Positions 54,330 through 64,000 of a stretch of DNA of 64,000 nucleotides are shown in pieces (position 1 is the stretch's first letter; every line of letters starts with the position of its first letter). This DNA is from Agelas oroides (lineage: Eukaryota; Porifera; Demospongiae; Agelasida; Agelasidae): the NCBI GenBank assembly GCA_949130485.1, contig OX422187.1:7886205-7950204 (forward strand), in the 5' to 3' direction. Below the pieces are notes generated by a model, which saw nothing but the letters and a program-made list of their open reading frames with translations, was not told the DNA's origin and did no database searches. The translations under genes were made by a program, and so were the position numbers.

Positions 54330-55890
54330 GAATGAAATTTGTAAGGTAAGTGAGGCTCTTGGTATAAAAATAGTATATGGTATCCTGCTGTTCCATGGTA
54401 AGCACGTTAGATACATGCCGTTACTATTAGTTACCACACACGCTGTTACTAAACAAACCTGTAGTTAAGGTACCGTACTAGGTTACGTGCACGTACTTAC
54501 CATATATTACAAATTTACGTACGCACGTTACAATCCCCCCCCCCCCAAAACGCAGGATGACACTATCAACACCATTCACGAGACACCAAACAGTCAATTC
54601 AGGCTGGTCCTCTCAGTAACGCCATGCATGTCCCATACAAGTAGTTAGAATCTGTTAACGATAGCCCCACCCCCTACTGTTTAGCACCACACCCATCTCA
54701 AGCCCAGCCCATGCTCCTACCCCTCACTCCACCCAGGACCAGCTACCTCCCCCTCCACTTAGCCCCACTACCTGTCTAACCTCTTCCTGTAGCACTAGCC
54801 AGCCCCCTAGATACACTACATACACTTTGGCCACACCACCTTCAAATAGCTTGCTACGTACGGCCCTGCTCAATGCTGGCATCGGGCGTAGGTAACATTG
54901 AGGAACAGGAGGCAGCTGCTTAGCTACACCCTACACACCCTGATGTGGGTGGTTACTACCATCCATAACCGGCAGATATTTCTCATAAAAAGTTGACAAA
55001 CATGATGGTAGGAGGATCAGCGCTCATTATACCATTGTACTTTGGATGCTAGAAAATAGACACTTGGTTAGCGTTGCATTCATCACTATGGTCTCATGAC
55101 ACTTAGCACTTGTTTGCTTAACGTCACTTATATGCACAAAATAAAGATAAATGCTATCGCAGGAAATCTGTGCGGGCGGACAGTGAGAAACTGATAATCA
55201 ACAACTGGTGCCCAACCACTGAATATCCGTGAGCACGTTGATAATAACCACGAAACATCTGTTGTGCATAACGACTGAAAATGTGCCGTTATTTTACACC
55301 GACACCGAAATGGTTTGAAATTTACAAGATTTGCAAGTTAAAAACCCCAAACGATAGTGCCATACGATAACGCCATCATAGTGATGTGAGCTTATTAAGT
55401 ATTCTGCAATTCCTCCTCAACAGAAGACAATGGACAGATGTCCTGAAGTTCATGTCTATAATTATTATCCATCCACTTATGTAGACTGATTGATGTATAT
55501 CTGTTTCTATGAAGTATCAACTTCAGCACAAAGACTTGCTGTACACATCATGCATCAGAACGAACCAACCGCATGTGTATACATATCTTCAACGATTAAG
55601 GATACTGTGTATATACACAAGCCATAATCTTAAATTGCTGCTAATCTATTGTAGAAAAGTTGGAACAACTAACAACCATCCAAAATGGTACAGTCTATTC
55701 TCTCAAAAGTATTCAAGGTAGCTAGCTAGGCCACCAAAAAATTCATGTGTTTGTGTAACTCAAATCATGAAGTGTCACTGGGTGTACCCAATGTTGTATG
55801 TACATCAGCAAAATGATTCTTATGTTTAAGTATTGCTGGTGAGAACTTGTATTGTGTAAGTTTCATACAATGATGGTTGAGTGTTATCTG
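54330..55890. other. No gene; divergent duplicate of 62380-62720
   Basis: Includes a short C tract (54535-54546) and, at about 54945-55210, a stretch alignable with 62380-62690 (GCAGATATTTCTC, GGAGGATCA, TATCGCAG, CGGGCGG, TGAGAAACT). The shared order suggests an old segmental duplication. No coding sequence seen. Confidence 0.4.
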
Positions 55891-56715
55891 CTCAGAACAG
55901 TTAAGGCAGCCTTAACTATACAAATCATACACCCATCAACTTTTTACACAGTAAATTTAACTGTAAATATCTCATGAACCCATGGCAGTATGAACATGGG
56001 GTTTGTAACAATGACAACAATGATACTCCCCGATTCTGTAAATGAAAACAATTTGTTGTCATGGCAACTAATTAACAGCAGCCGCGCTCGTGTAAACAAA
56101 CCGTTTGTAGCAATAAATAAAGCAAAATGCGGAACTGAAGACGTAGCCTGAGAGCTAAGCCACTGTAGCCACTATTACTACTGGTCATGGTCTAACAGAA
56201 ACACAGTGGCATGAAACAGTAATCCTTTTTACGGCTGCTATATAATTGAAAAGATGCGAAAATTGGGGCATATTCGGGTAGCCCTTACCATTTAAACATT
56301 AAGGCTTTCGCAGCACAGCATTAACAGCACAAATGCCACTTGGTTATGACAACTTCAACTCCTCCTGTACACAGAAAAGCCATCAGATCTTGGTCCCAAG
56401 GCTGACGAGTGTTCCGCATAAACCGCCAAAGACGATCGGTCATCGTCGCTCGAAATGACTTGAGCTTTACTTCTGTCTTCTGCTCGCAGAAACACGCAGC
56501 TCTCGGTCTCAGTGATATCCCTTCTGAAGTTCGGACATTCCTACTTCACAATCAGCGCTAAAACAAAGCTATACAGAAAAGACTAACGGTCAGAACAACG
56601 ATGACAAAGCTAAGAGCTTACACTCGGCAGCCATTCAATTTCCGTAAACTATTGCAATATCCTCGCGTACTTCCGTGTTACGAATAATAAATTTAAGGCC
56701 GCCTTAATCGTTCTG
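55891..56715. mobile_element. MITE with CTCAGAAC..TTAAGGC ends
   Basis: CTCAGAACAGTTAAGGCAGC at the left and the inverse of CTCAGAACGATTAAGGCGGC at the right, with a small inner palindrome AAGGCNGCCTT in each end. Target duplication not resolved. No transposase. Confidence 0.65.
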
Positions 56716-57086
56716 AGTGTTTGTTTAGTAGGCGGAATGACACAAATTGGTCTTAAACAGGAGTAGGCAAACACAACCTAATCTGTGTGCTGTATGTCTG
56801 TATGCCAGGTTCTTTCAACAGAAATAGCTATTACACAGGTAAGTTGTCCTCTTAACCTACTTAAAGAGCTAAATTAGTCCAACTAGATACAGCCATAAGC
56901 AGAATACCTATTCCATTTAAAGATGATTGGGTGGCTATCATTTAGAGACTGATTGTGGCTAATTGCTATGTAACTACTATTTTGATTAACTGCATGTAAT
57001 TTAACTGTACATTCATTATTGCAAGTGCAATAAGTGTTCTCCATTGTTCCCCCTTCAGGTTATTTGGAGTTTAGAGGTAGCTTGGT

Positions 57087-57132
57087 ATGATGGGTGTACT
57101 TCTGTACTTGGCTAACGGTGCTTGTCCTCAAG
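57087..57132 (+). CDS. Signal-peptide exon, SRCR-type gene, copy 1
   Basis: MMGVLLYLANGACPQ, ending CCTCAAG. It is homologous to the exon at 62212-62287 but has lost the middle of the hydrophobic core. The next bases are GCAAGG, not GT, so it would need a rare GC donor or a shift to the following GTAGCA. Phase matches the SRCR exon at 59287. Confidence 0.4.
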
Positions 57133-57673
57133 GCAAGGTAGCATGAAGTGAAACAGAATCTCAAATTATAAAAGTGATTTACACAGTTGTGTTGGCAAAT
57201 AGTTCATTAAATGTTTTGATAGCTGGTAGGATAGTTTTGATAGCTTTGCTTAATAATTAACCTTAAAATCCAAATTAACACTTTACTAAATGTGATTTGC
57301 CACTTTATGCCAGAGAAGGTTTTATTTCAATGTGGTTTTGATGGTGAGAAATCATCAATTGTGCAGGCAATCCCCTGGCCAACCAGATTTCTACAACTCG
57401 GGGAAGGTTATCACTGGTTTTGTTCTCAAATTTCAGGTCTTGACTACACCCAAGAGCAGCTGTACTTTTCTCAAATTTACCGTACACATTCAGACTAATG
57501 TCACAGAATCATCAAGAATAGCTTTATGTCTGCAACGTAGCTGCTACTAAGCCTCATACCTGTATATGTGGGCCTTACTTGTAAAGTAGTCATAGAGTTT
57601 TTCACCAGTAACAGATATACTTATTAGTGATGACTGTATATGGTAGACACACTAAGCTGCTCAAAGACAGCAC

Positions 57674-57753
57674 AAAGGGTGGTAGCCTCATTCCCAGGCG
57701 CTCGAAAAATCGGAGGGTTTTTCGAGCGCCTGGGAACGAGGCTAAAAGGGTGG
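57674..57753. mobile_element. 62-bp palindromic MITE (57683-57744), perfect 9-bp duplication
   Basis: TAGCCTCATTCCCAGGCGCT and its inverse form a hairpin with a small loop. AAAGGGTGG flanks it exactly on both sides. This and 16512-16562 are the smallest members of the TAGYCTCG family here. Confidence 0.95.
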
Positions 57754-57965
57754 CAGAGATTTGCTTCAAGCAAACGCTTATGAGCTTATGAAATCATTTG
57801 ATGCGCCACAAGCAATGGCGAAGTAATTGGTTCAGAAATTCACATTCAGGGGAATAGAAGTGTAATTTGTACTAACTGTCAGTGTTGGGAAATGTTCAGG
57901 GGGCAGCAAAAAATTCTGGATGAATAGGGTAGGTAGGTGGGTAAGGTAGTTTAGTCTTGAGTTGC

Positions 57966-58030
57966 ATGATGGAATAGATGATACTGTTCTTTCCTACATT
58001 TGTGTACTTGGCTATCAGTGTGTATGCTCT
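57966..58030 (+). pseudogene. Degenerate signal-peptide exon, copy 2
   Basis: It begins ATGATGGAATAG: two Met codons and Glu as in the 62212 exon, then an early stop. The rest (ACTGTTCTTTCC, TGTGTACTTGGCTA) matches the other copies. Confidence 0.4.
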
Positions 58031-58579
58031 ATAGATATAGGTCAGCATGAACTGTATAAATTAGATCCAGAAACAGGCTGTAATGCATTGTTCAGTCAGT
58101 GATTAGCCATGAAGACTTTTGCAACCCCACATGTCTTACAACTCATCATGAGCTTAAGATGAAGTTGGAGTTGCTAGTCCAGATCCAATGCCACTGAAAG
58201 CTGATTGTCTATGTACTTCACAATGCAGTGTCTTCACACTACACTTTCAGTTTTTCACAGTAAAATTGACAGCATGACAGTCGACTTAGGCCGATAATTG
58301 TGGAGCTTAGAGTAACATTTCAGCCAATATAGCTGCCTGGGCAATGCAGCTACATCGACAGTATCACAATGAGAATGACATATGTATCTGAGTTCTGTTG
58401 CCTTATGATTGCTCACAAAAGGTGAGAAGTTATAAGCTGGTGCCAAATTCACCCATAATATCGCAGTAGTTTTCCTATCATTATTGTTTGCAGTTACATA
58501 CTATAGCCTTTTTCCAGGTTTACTGTCATAAGTATGTTAAAGAGATTTTAAAGGCAAAGTATAGTAAAGTGAACAGCTA

Positions 58580-58875
58580 GAAGTTGCTGGGAATTGAACC
58601 CAGAACAACTTGCCTGTGCTTTGCCACTGAACTACAACAACTAGACAACCATCAGCCCTTACAATCCTCTATATATGTACTGCATAGGTGGTACTGAGTG
58701 CCTCAGTCACACATCTGGCAGCCAGTCATGCACACTCAGTGGCCACCTGTACAGTATGCGTACATATAGAGGATTGTGGGAGCTGGTGGTTGTCAACTTG
58801 TTGTATATACCTCTATGGCACAACACTGGCAGCTCAAGCCAGTGTCCCGGGTTTGTTTCCTGGTGCCAGGTGACT
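58580..58875. repeat. Two inverted tRNA-like (SINE-type) units
   Basis: On the minus strand 58580-58645 reads TAGTTCAGTGGCAAAGC (A-box-like), then GGGTTCAATTCCC (B-box-like). On the plus strand 58761-58862 carries the same leader (GAGGATTGT, TGGTTGTC, TTGTTGTA) and a diverged B box GGGTTTGTTTCC. The two face away from each other around an 80-bp centre. The cloverleaf is incomplete, so these are tRNA-derived repeats, not functional tRNA genes. Confidence 0.6.
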
Positions 58876-59286
58876 TTCACCTCATAACATTTAAATATCT
58901 TTCTTTCCAGATGTTTTAAGCAAGTCTCACAGAGTTTCAGTTTCAGGTAATATTGATGCTACCAATTTTGCCACATTTTGTTGTGCAAATGAAGGTTCAC
59001 ATATCAAAGTTGGTTTTCCTCAACTTTGAATGTGCTGGTACAACTACATAGTGTAATGTAGAGCAACATCCTATCATAGTACATGCATGCTATTAGTAAG
59101 AGCTTTGAGGTCCCTCAGCTATGGTATTCACATCTTAGCTAATGTGCTATATTGTGTCCTTGCTCCACTTTACTGTGTTAGTGCCAATCACAATTTAGAC
59201 TGTCAAATAACCATTGTGATGTATTTGTTAGCATACTAGTAATGGATTGATGTTTGTTTATGCATTCTGTCTCATCTCATTTACAG

Positions 59287-59434
59287 GTTGCAACAACAAG
59301 GACATTCGGCTGGTAGAAGGCAGGAACAATATGGAGGGTCGAGTGGAGGTGTGCTCACTGTGACAGTGGGGGACACTTATGGGATACCAGTGGTGCAGTG
59401 GTTGCCTGCAGACAGCTTGGTCTCAACACAAAAT
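59287..59434 (+). pseudogene. SRCR-domain exon, broken
   Basis: After TCATTTACAG it reads CNNKDIRLVEGRNNMEGRVE, the typical start of a scavenger receptor cysteine-rich domain, then a TGA (59359-59361) where a residue is expected, then QWGT. The next part continues in another frame as WDTSGAVVACRQLGLNTK, so some 11 bases (the VCDD region) are lost. It ends AAAT|GTAAG. Phase agrees with the signal-peptide exons upstream. SRCR proteins are secreted or membrane receptors and are abundant in sponges. Confidence 0.7.
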
Positions 59435-60928
59435 GTAAGATGTTTAATCAAATATCCATTCTCCAGACCAATATTTTCCAGCATGCATGCATGTATATCC
59501 CATTACCCAGGTGTAGATAAGGAAAACACACAGTAATAAAGAAAACACACATTGTTGTGTGCCATTAACTATCAAAGCATTTCTAGCAAACAGCTTTACC
59601 ACTACTTACCATGCACTTTGTATAGTACTTTAACTTTAGCAATAGCTATTTGAAGACATCATCTGTAGAGGTGCTGCAGATGTTTTCAGTCCTAAAAAGG
59701 TGCTAAAAGGCTCTGATCTTCCTTTCTGTTACTAAGTGGTTTAGCTAAGACACTTAGAGGCTCTGATTTACTGGTGCGATGCTATAGCAATATCACGTGT
59801 AAGATCTTATAGTACAGACATGTGCATTGCAGTCAAAAACATAAGTTTTGTAGAGCCTTAATTGCTTCCCAGCTTCCTCTACTTTAGTTTGTATTCACAA
59901 AAATACACAAAAGTGGAAGGAAGCAATGAACAAGCCCTATAACTAGTTGGAGCATTTATGATCTAATGGAATTGTCCCCATGTTCACCTCGTATCCACCT
60001 GACATCGTTTATGTGATAAATGAGTAAGAAAGTGAGAAGAAGATTTGATTTCAGTAAGGATATGAATAATGATTCTCCAGAATACCACCTAAGTTACTGC
60101 ACTGTCTATAAGAGAAAACTATACACACTACATATCTAGATACTGCAGAGGCCTTAGCTAATTTCAGCAACCTTTTTTCCATTCTTGTTCCTTTCTTGGC
60201 CTTTGCTTTTGGAGTATCTCACTAGTTTTCAGATTATCACCCCCTGACATGCTCTTATTATACACATCTCACTAGCATATTCTGTTCTGGAATTCTTGCT
60301 CCAAAGCCATACACAGCTTGATCTTCCCACACAGGTTCCTTCAACGTACTTTGGAAGCAACACTTATGAAGCTGTAGATAGTGAAGACCAGAGCATCAAA
60401 CAACATTGCATTGTTTTAGCAAACTAATGCAGGAGCTCCACATGTCATCCTACATTGCCTAGTGAAAGAGCTATAGAGTTACATAACTTGCAGCAGATTA
60501 GACTGCTATCATCAAGGAAGAATAGTTGCTAGATTTAACTGAGAATTCTACAATGTCTTCTAATTATGCATCCTTTCTGATTCTTCAAACCAACAATTTC
60601 CAATGATGTGTCACCTATTAGCTTCTCAACTTGTCAAATGCGAGTCATCAAAAAATAAGCCTTTTTTAAAATTATGTGTCATATTTCTGTTCTTGCATCA
60701 TTACATGACGAAAATAATGACAGTTTGAGTAACACATGCATAGCATAAATAGTAGGATTACAATACATGTAGCATATGCAGACTGGCTTGGCAAAATTTA
60801 ATTATGCTACTACAGGTTGTGTTGCAACACAACCTGTGTTGCAACACATGTTGTGCTCATGTTGCTACACTTTGTTGTTACAATGTCTTCACCGGTGATG
60901 TTTTTCTCAACTTGCAGATGCAGCAGAA
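59435..60928. other. No gene recognised
   Basis: No further SRCR exon is seen. There is a small TTGTGTTGCAACACAACC palindrome at 60818-60840. Confidence 0.4.
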
Positions 60929-61007
60929 TAGAATTACTGGCTTAAAGAGCAGCGTTAGAGTAACTGAAAAATGTGCATATTGCCTGGATTACCTTCATTT
61001 TACCTTA
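60929..61007 (-). repeat. Inverted partial copy of the 324-bp repeat
   Basis: The reverse complement matches 63235-63320 (AATGAAGGTAATCCAGGCAA, TCTAACGCTGCTCTTTAAGC). The open frame here is incidental. Confidence 0.75.
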
Positions 61008-61009
61008 TC

Positions 61010-62205
61010 ACAATTCCAACCCAGCATTATGCTGTTTGGGATACACTGTACATGCAGCACACTGCTTTACAAATAAACTTGAGGCTTAGGTACTTACCCA
61101 GCTTTTATATTCTGCTTACAGATTCCATAATAATGCTGGCCACATGACTACATGTCAGGCTTGCAGATTCATTCAAGTCCACACCTACTCAGGCTTGAAT
61201 GAAATATGTTCGCGGTAAGTAAGTATGCAGCAAGCGAGGCTTACATGTAAGAACCTTGGAATAAGGCTACACCGTGACAAAGTAACATACAAAATGAGGA
61301 AACCTCTCTAAATGGGGACTCGAAGGTAAAGGTTTAGCGCACAAACTAGGGACCAGGCTGGGACCATAAATTGTCCAGTACTAGCTACATAATTTTCTTG
61401 CTATGAAATTATGTTGCACAATATATAGACACAATACAAACTGGCTGATACCTTGCATGTCCAACTGGTGTTTTTGTTCGGCATCGTGATTTCTTGATAT
61501 AATCTGGATCTAGTTCCATCTTCCGTCTGCGCAGATTACGTACAAGTTAATGCGTTACCACACCAAGTGGGGTGCGGGTGAACTTACTACTTAGTGGATC
61601 CCCTTGAGATTGTGTGTCGGGGGCACCGATGATGATGTGTGCGTAAGTACGCACGCGCTAGATGGGCCTAAGGGCACGCTCCCCCAGAAATATTGTAGAT
61701 CTGAGATCGCTTCTTGTACCAAATGTCTGACTAGAGTACATGGCGAGAGTAATACCGCCGTTCGCCACGATACACGTCAGTCGTCACGAGGCGTTTCAGT
61801 CACTGTAGTCGACCTTGTACATGTCGGGCCTGACGAGGTGGGCATCTTACAGACGAATTGACGACCTGGACAGGAAGAGTTTCTACTTTGTACTTCACTT
61901 TGAAACTAGTTTAGTGATCGCTCACTGCAATAGCGGTCACAGAGGCCACCACGCCTAACAGGTGGAAGGGGGGTGCACTGTGCGGCACTATGCGGCACTA
62001 TGCGGAAAAATCTAACCTAATCCACCCCCGATTCCGCCGCCTATGGCAAGTTTGCCAATCGTCTGTGAGTACACACGAAGCCAGCATGCACACTTTCTGC
62101 GCATGCGCGTTGTATTGAGACAGCTATAATCCGAAAGGCGGAAGATAAGAAACATTAGTGCAACTTGGAGTGGCACGAGCGACCGATTGCTCTTCATGGT
62201 AGTGA
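61010..62205. other. No gene recognised
   Basis: The 85-codon plus-strand frame at 61604-61861 has no signature I know. A TGCGGCACTA direct repeat lies at 61979-62003. The stretch just before 62212 is likely the 5' region of the signal-peptide exon. Confidence 0.35.
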
Positions 62206-62211
62206 CTTTGT

Positions 62212-62287
62212 ATGATGGAGCATCTGAGAAAGATAATACTGCTGTCTGCTTTACTTCTGTACTTGGCTAAGAGCGTGTGTCCTCAAG
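62212..62287 (+). CDS. Signal-peptide exon, copy 3 (intact)
   Basis: MMEHLRKIILLSALLLYLAK, then SVCPQ, ending CAAG|GTATGA. It has a basic N-region, a Leu/Ile core and a short end, a textbook signal peptide. It has the same YLA..xCPQ ending and the same exon phase as 57087-57132. The gene would continue to the right; no second exon was recognised before the window ends. Probably the start of an SRCR-family or similar secreted/receptor gene. Confidence 0.5.
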
Positions 62288-62737
62288 GTATGAAAGTGTG
62301 ATGTGTTCATTAAACTGGCGAGATTTTCAGTCCCAACTCGTTGATTTTTAGTTCCTTGTCAGGTGCATTACCTGCACACAATGCGGGCGGGTACTACCAT
62401 TATGTATTTATCCATTCCCAGCAGATATTTCTCGCCAATGAACTCGACTAACATGGTGCCAGGAGGATCATCGCTCGTTATATGTCACTGTAGAAGGGCT
62501 CTTTGGAATGCTGTGCAGTGGACAGACACGTTTGTTAACGTACTTTCATCGCTACGCTTATCCGGTTCGTTCAGACGTCGTTAGCATGCAAAAAAATATA
62601 TATAATGGTGTATCGCAGAGCCTTCATGCGGGCGGCCGATGAGAAACTAATATTCAACGAATTGGGGTCTTAGTATGCATCCGAGGTTCTTAGCGCACTT
62701 TAACTTTAGCGAGTCCAAACGCAAAAGTGCTTAGCGG

Positions 62738-63330
62738 TCACAACCACAGTCGAAATTTTGATCAATAGCCTTACAACACACATCAAATTGAAGCGCTTTG
62801 GTTCCTCTTTCCAGTTTTGCTGGTAAGAACGTGCATTCCAAAAATTCTTGCCTGTGTTTTCGTTTTAACCGCTTTTTATATAAAAATGGTACGTAGCATT
62901 AAACTTTGGAAAGCCATATCTTGAGGTAAAATGAAGGTAATCCAGGCAATATGCATATTTTTTAGTTGCTCTAAGGGTGCTCTTTAAGCTTAATTGAGCC
63001 AGTAATTCCAAATTTTCTGTATTGTAATTTTGTTTGGATTCGCCTTAAGCTTTTTTGTGAACGCAACCACAGTCCAAATTTTGATCAATAGCCTCACAAC
63101 ACACATCAAATTGAAGTGTTTTGGTTCCTCTTTCCAATTCTACTGGTAAGAACGTCCATTTGAAAAATTCTTGCCTGTATTTTTATTTTTAGTCAATGAG
63201 TACGACGGCGTTTAACTTCGGAAAGCCATATCTTGAATCAAAATGAAGGTAATCCAGGCAATATGCACATTTTTCAGTTACTCTAACGCTGCTCTTTAAG
63301 CCAGTAATTCTATCGTTTCCGTATTGCAAA
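62738..63330. repeat. Tandem duplication, 324-bp unit, two copies
   Basis: CAACCACAGTCSAAATTTTG starts each copy (62740 and 63064); both contain TTGGTTCCTCTTTCCA, ATTCTTGCCTGT and AATGAAGGTAATCCAGGCAA. An inverted fragment lies at 60929-61007, so the unit is dispersed. Confidence 0.9.
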
Positions 63331-63886
63331 ATTTCATTTTTTGTTTGGACACGCTATTACTTCTTACTCGCCGTGTAAGTGGAGACAGTGGTTTAGTGGA
63401 TGTGAATATGTCGGCTCCGCGATAGCCTGGGTGACGCCACCGCGGACTACGTATTTCATGCAACGATCACAGTCGCGGTATTAGCGGTGCTATGCGGTCT
63501 GGCCTACGGCATTGTCGTTAGGCAGCTGTAGGGTAATGGTTAGGTAAATATTACAGTCTTACACTAGAACGCAAACTCCGCCTGTGGAATAAAATCTGCG
63601 GGTATATTCGGTGTAGTAATATCCGAGTTTCCAAAGGTATGCACATTTCTTCTACACAGGCCATTTCTATTCACATCAAATTGGGTACAGAGGTTCCTTA
63701 GAGGCTTGGGAATATATTAGCTTGCACAGCTTTTGCCTCGATGAAAAATACACACAATTTTTCGTCACATTTCATTACTTTTCTGCCAATTGTTGAAGCA
63801 CTAAGATAGTTTGTGATGCTGCACACAGTTACTTCAATATTCAACAACGGTACAACCAGTTCTGTATACTAGATTAGTTACAGACA
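63331..63886. other. No gene recognised
   Basis: AT-rich non-coding sequence before the LINE tail. Confidence 0.4.
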
Positions 63887-63998
63887 GTACAGATTACCAG
63901 GATCCAAAAAACTGGAGGCAGTTCAGAGATTCGCTGCCAAGTTGGCCACTGGCCTCTGGCCATCAGGCTGTCAGGACCCAATCCAACTCATGAACTGA
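63887..63998 (+). pseudogene. LINE reverse-transcriptase C-terminal scrap
   Basis: It reads GSKKLEAVQRFAAKLATGLW and then PSGCQDPIQLMN before a TGA. The LE.VQRFAAKL pattern is that of the region after RT in CR1/RTE/I-type LINEs, where it follows the thumb. Only about 35 codons are in the window. Confidence 0.5.
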
Positions 63999-64000
63999 CC

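Noticed and set aside
58580..58645. Functional tRNA gene
   Set aside because: A- and B-box-like motifs exist, but the D and anticodon arms do not fold and the acceptor and T arms cannot both pair.
61604..61861. 85-codon plus-strand frame
   Set aside because: No family signature; composition is unremarkable and no splice or start context supports it.

Overview
The window is animal nuclear DNA, most likely from a sponge (Porifera, probably a demosponge). Three things point there: an exonised death-domain/ROC-COR gene with phase-1 introns, a protein family I know mainly from sponge gene sets (2680-3402), and a very dense load of old transposons. Codon-level reading shows GT-AG introns and no operons. 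The taxon call is inference; no rRNA or mitochondrial marker is present. Much of the 64 kb is mobile or repetitive DNA, and most coding regions are partial or broken.

Layout. 1-3.4 kb: two minus-strand host gene fragments, the first two exons of an HSPA12-type HSP70 relative with an N-terminal membrane anchor, and an exon of the sponge family with a frame break. 4.9-5.8 kb: a decayed Ulp1/SENP-like protease plus PHD finger. 6.1-11.5 kb: a dead tyrosine-recombinase (DIRS/Ngaro-type) retrotransposon with a stack of three DNA-element insertions. 11.9-21.9 kb: the most coherent host gene, on the minus strand: three death-domain exons, one large ROC-COR GTPase exon, a 54-nt micro-exon and a C-terminal death-domain exon. 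All six exons agree in splice phase, yet the large exon carries two in-frame TGA codons. Its introns hold a 34-bp minisatellite, CA repeats and nested MITEs. 22.7-28.6 kb: MITEs, several with exact target-site duplications, and a possible orphan exon. 30.2-36.2 kb: a complete but disabled Ty3/Gypsy element with 183-bp LTRs. 37-45.7 kb: about 6 kb (about 34 copies) of a 179-bp satellite lying between CACTA-like inverted ends. 47.4-52.2 kb: a second large TIR element with subterminal repeat blocks, containing a 292-bp-arm foldback element and two MITEs. 53-54.3 kb: a hAT-like MITE and an OTU-protease exon lacking its catalytic Cys segment. 57-62.3 kb: three related signal-peptide exons and a broken SRCR exon, remnants of a locally duplicated receptor-type gene. 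62.4-64 kb: a tandem duplication and a LINE tail.

Functionally, only the death-domain ROC-COR gene reads as a signalling protein: GTPase-switch and death-fold assembly modules, as in ROCO/MASL-like apoptosis or innate-immunity proteins. The HSPA12-like and SRCR fragments suggest further stress or recognition genes nearby. The rest is a layered record of transposition, readable because many insertions keep their target-site duplications.
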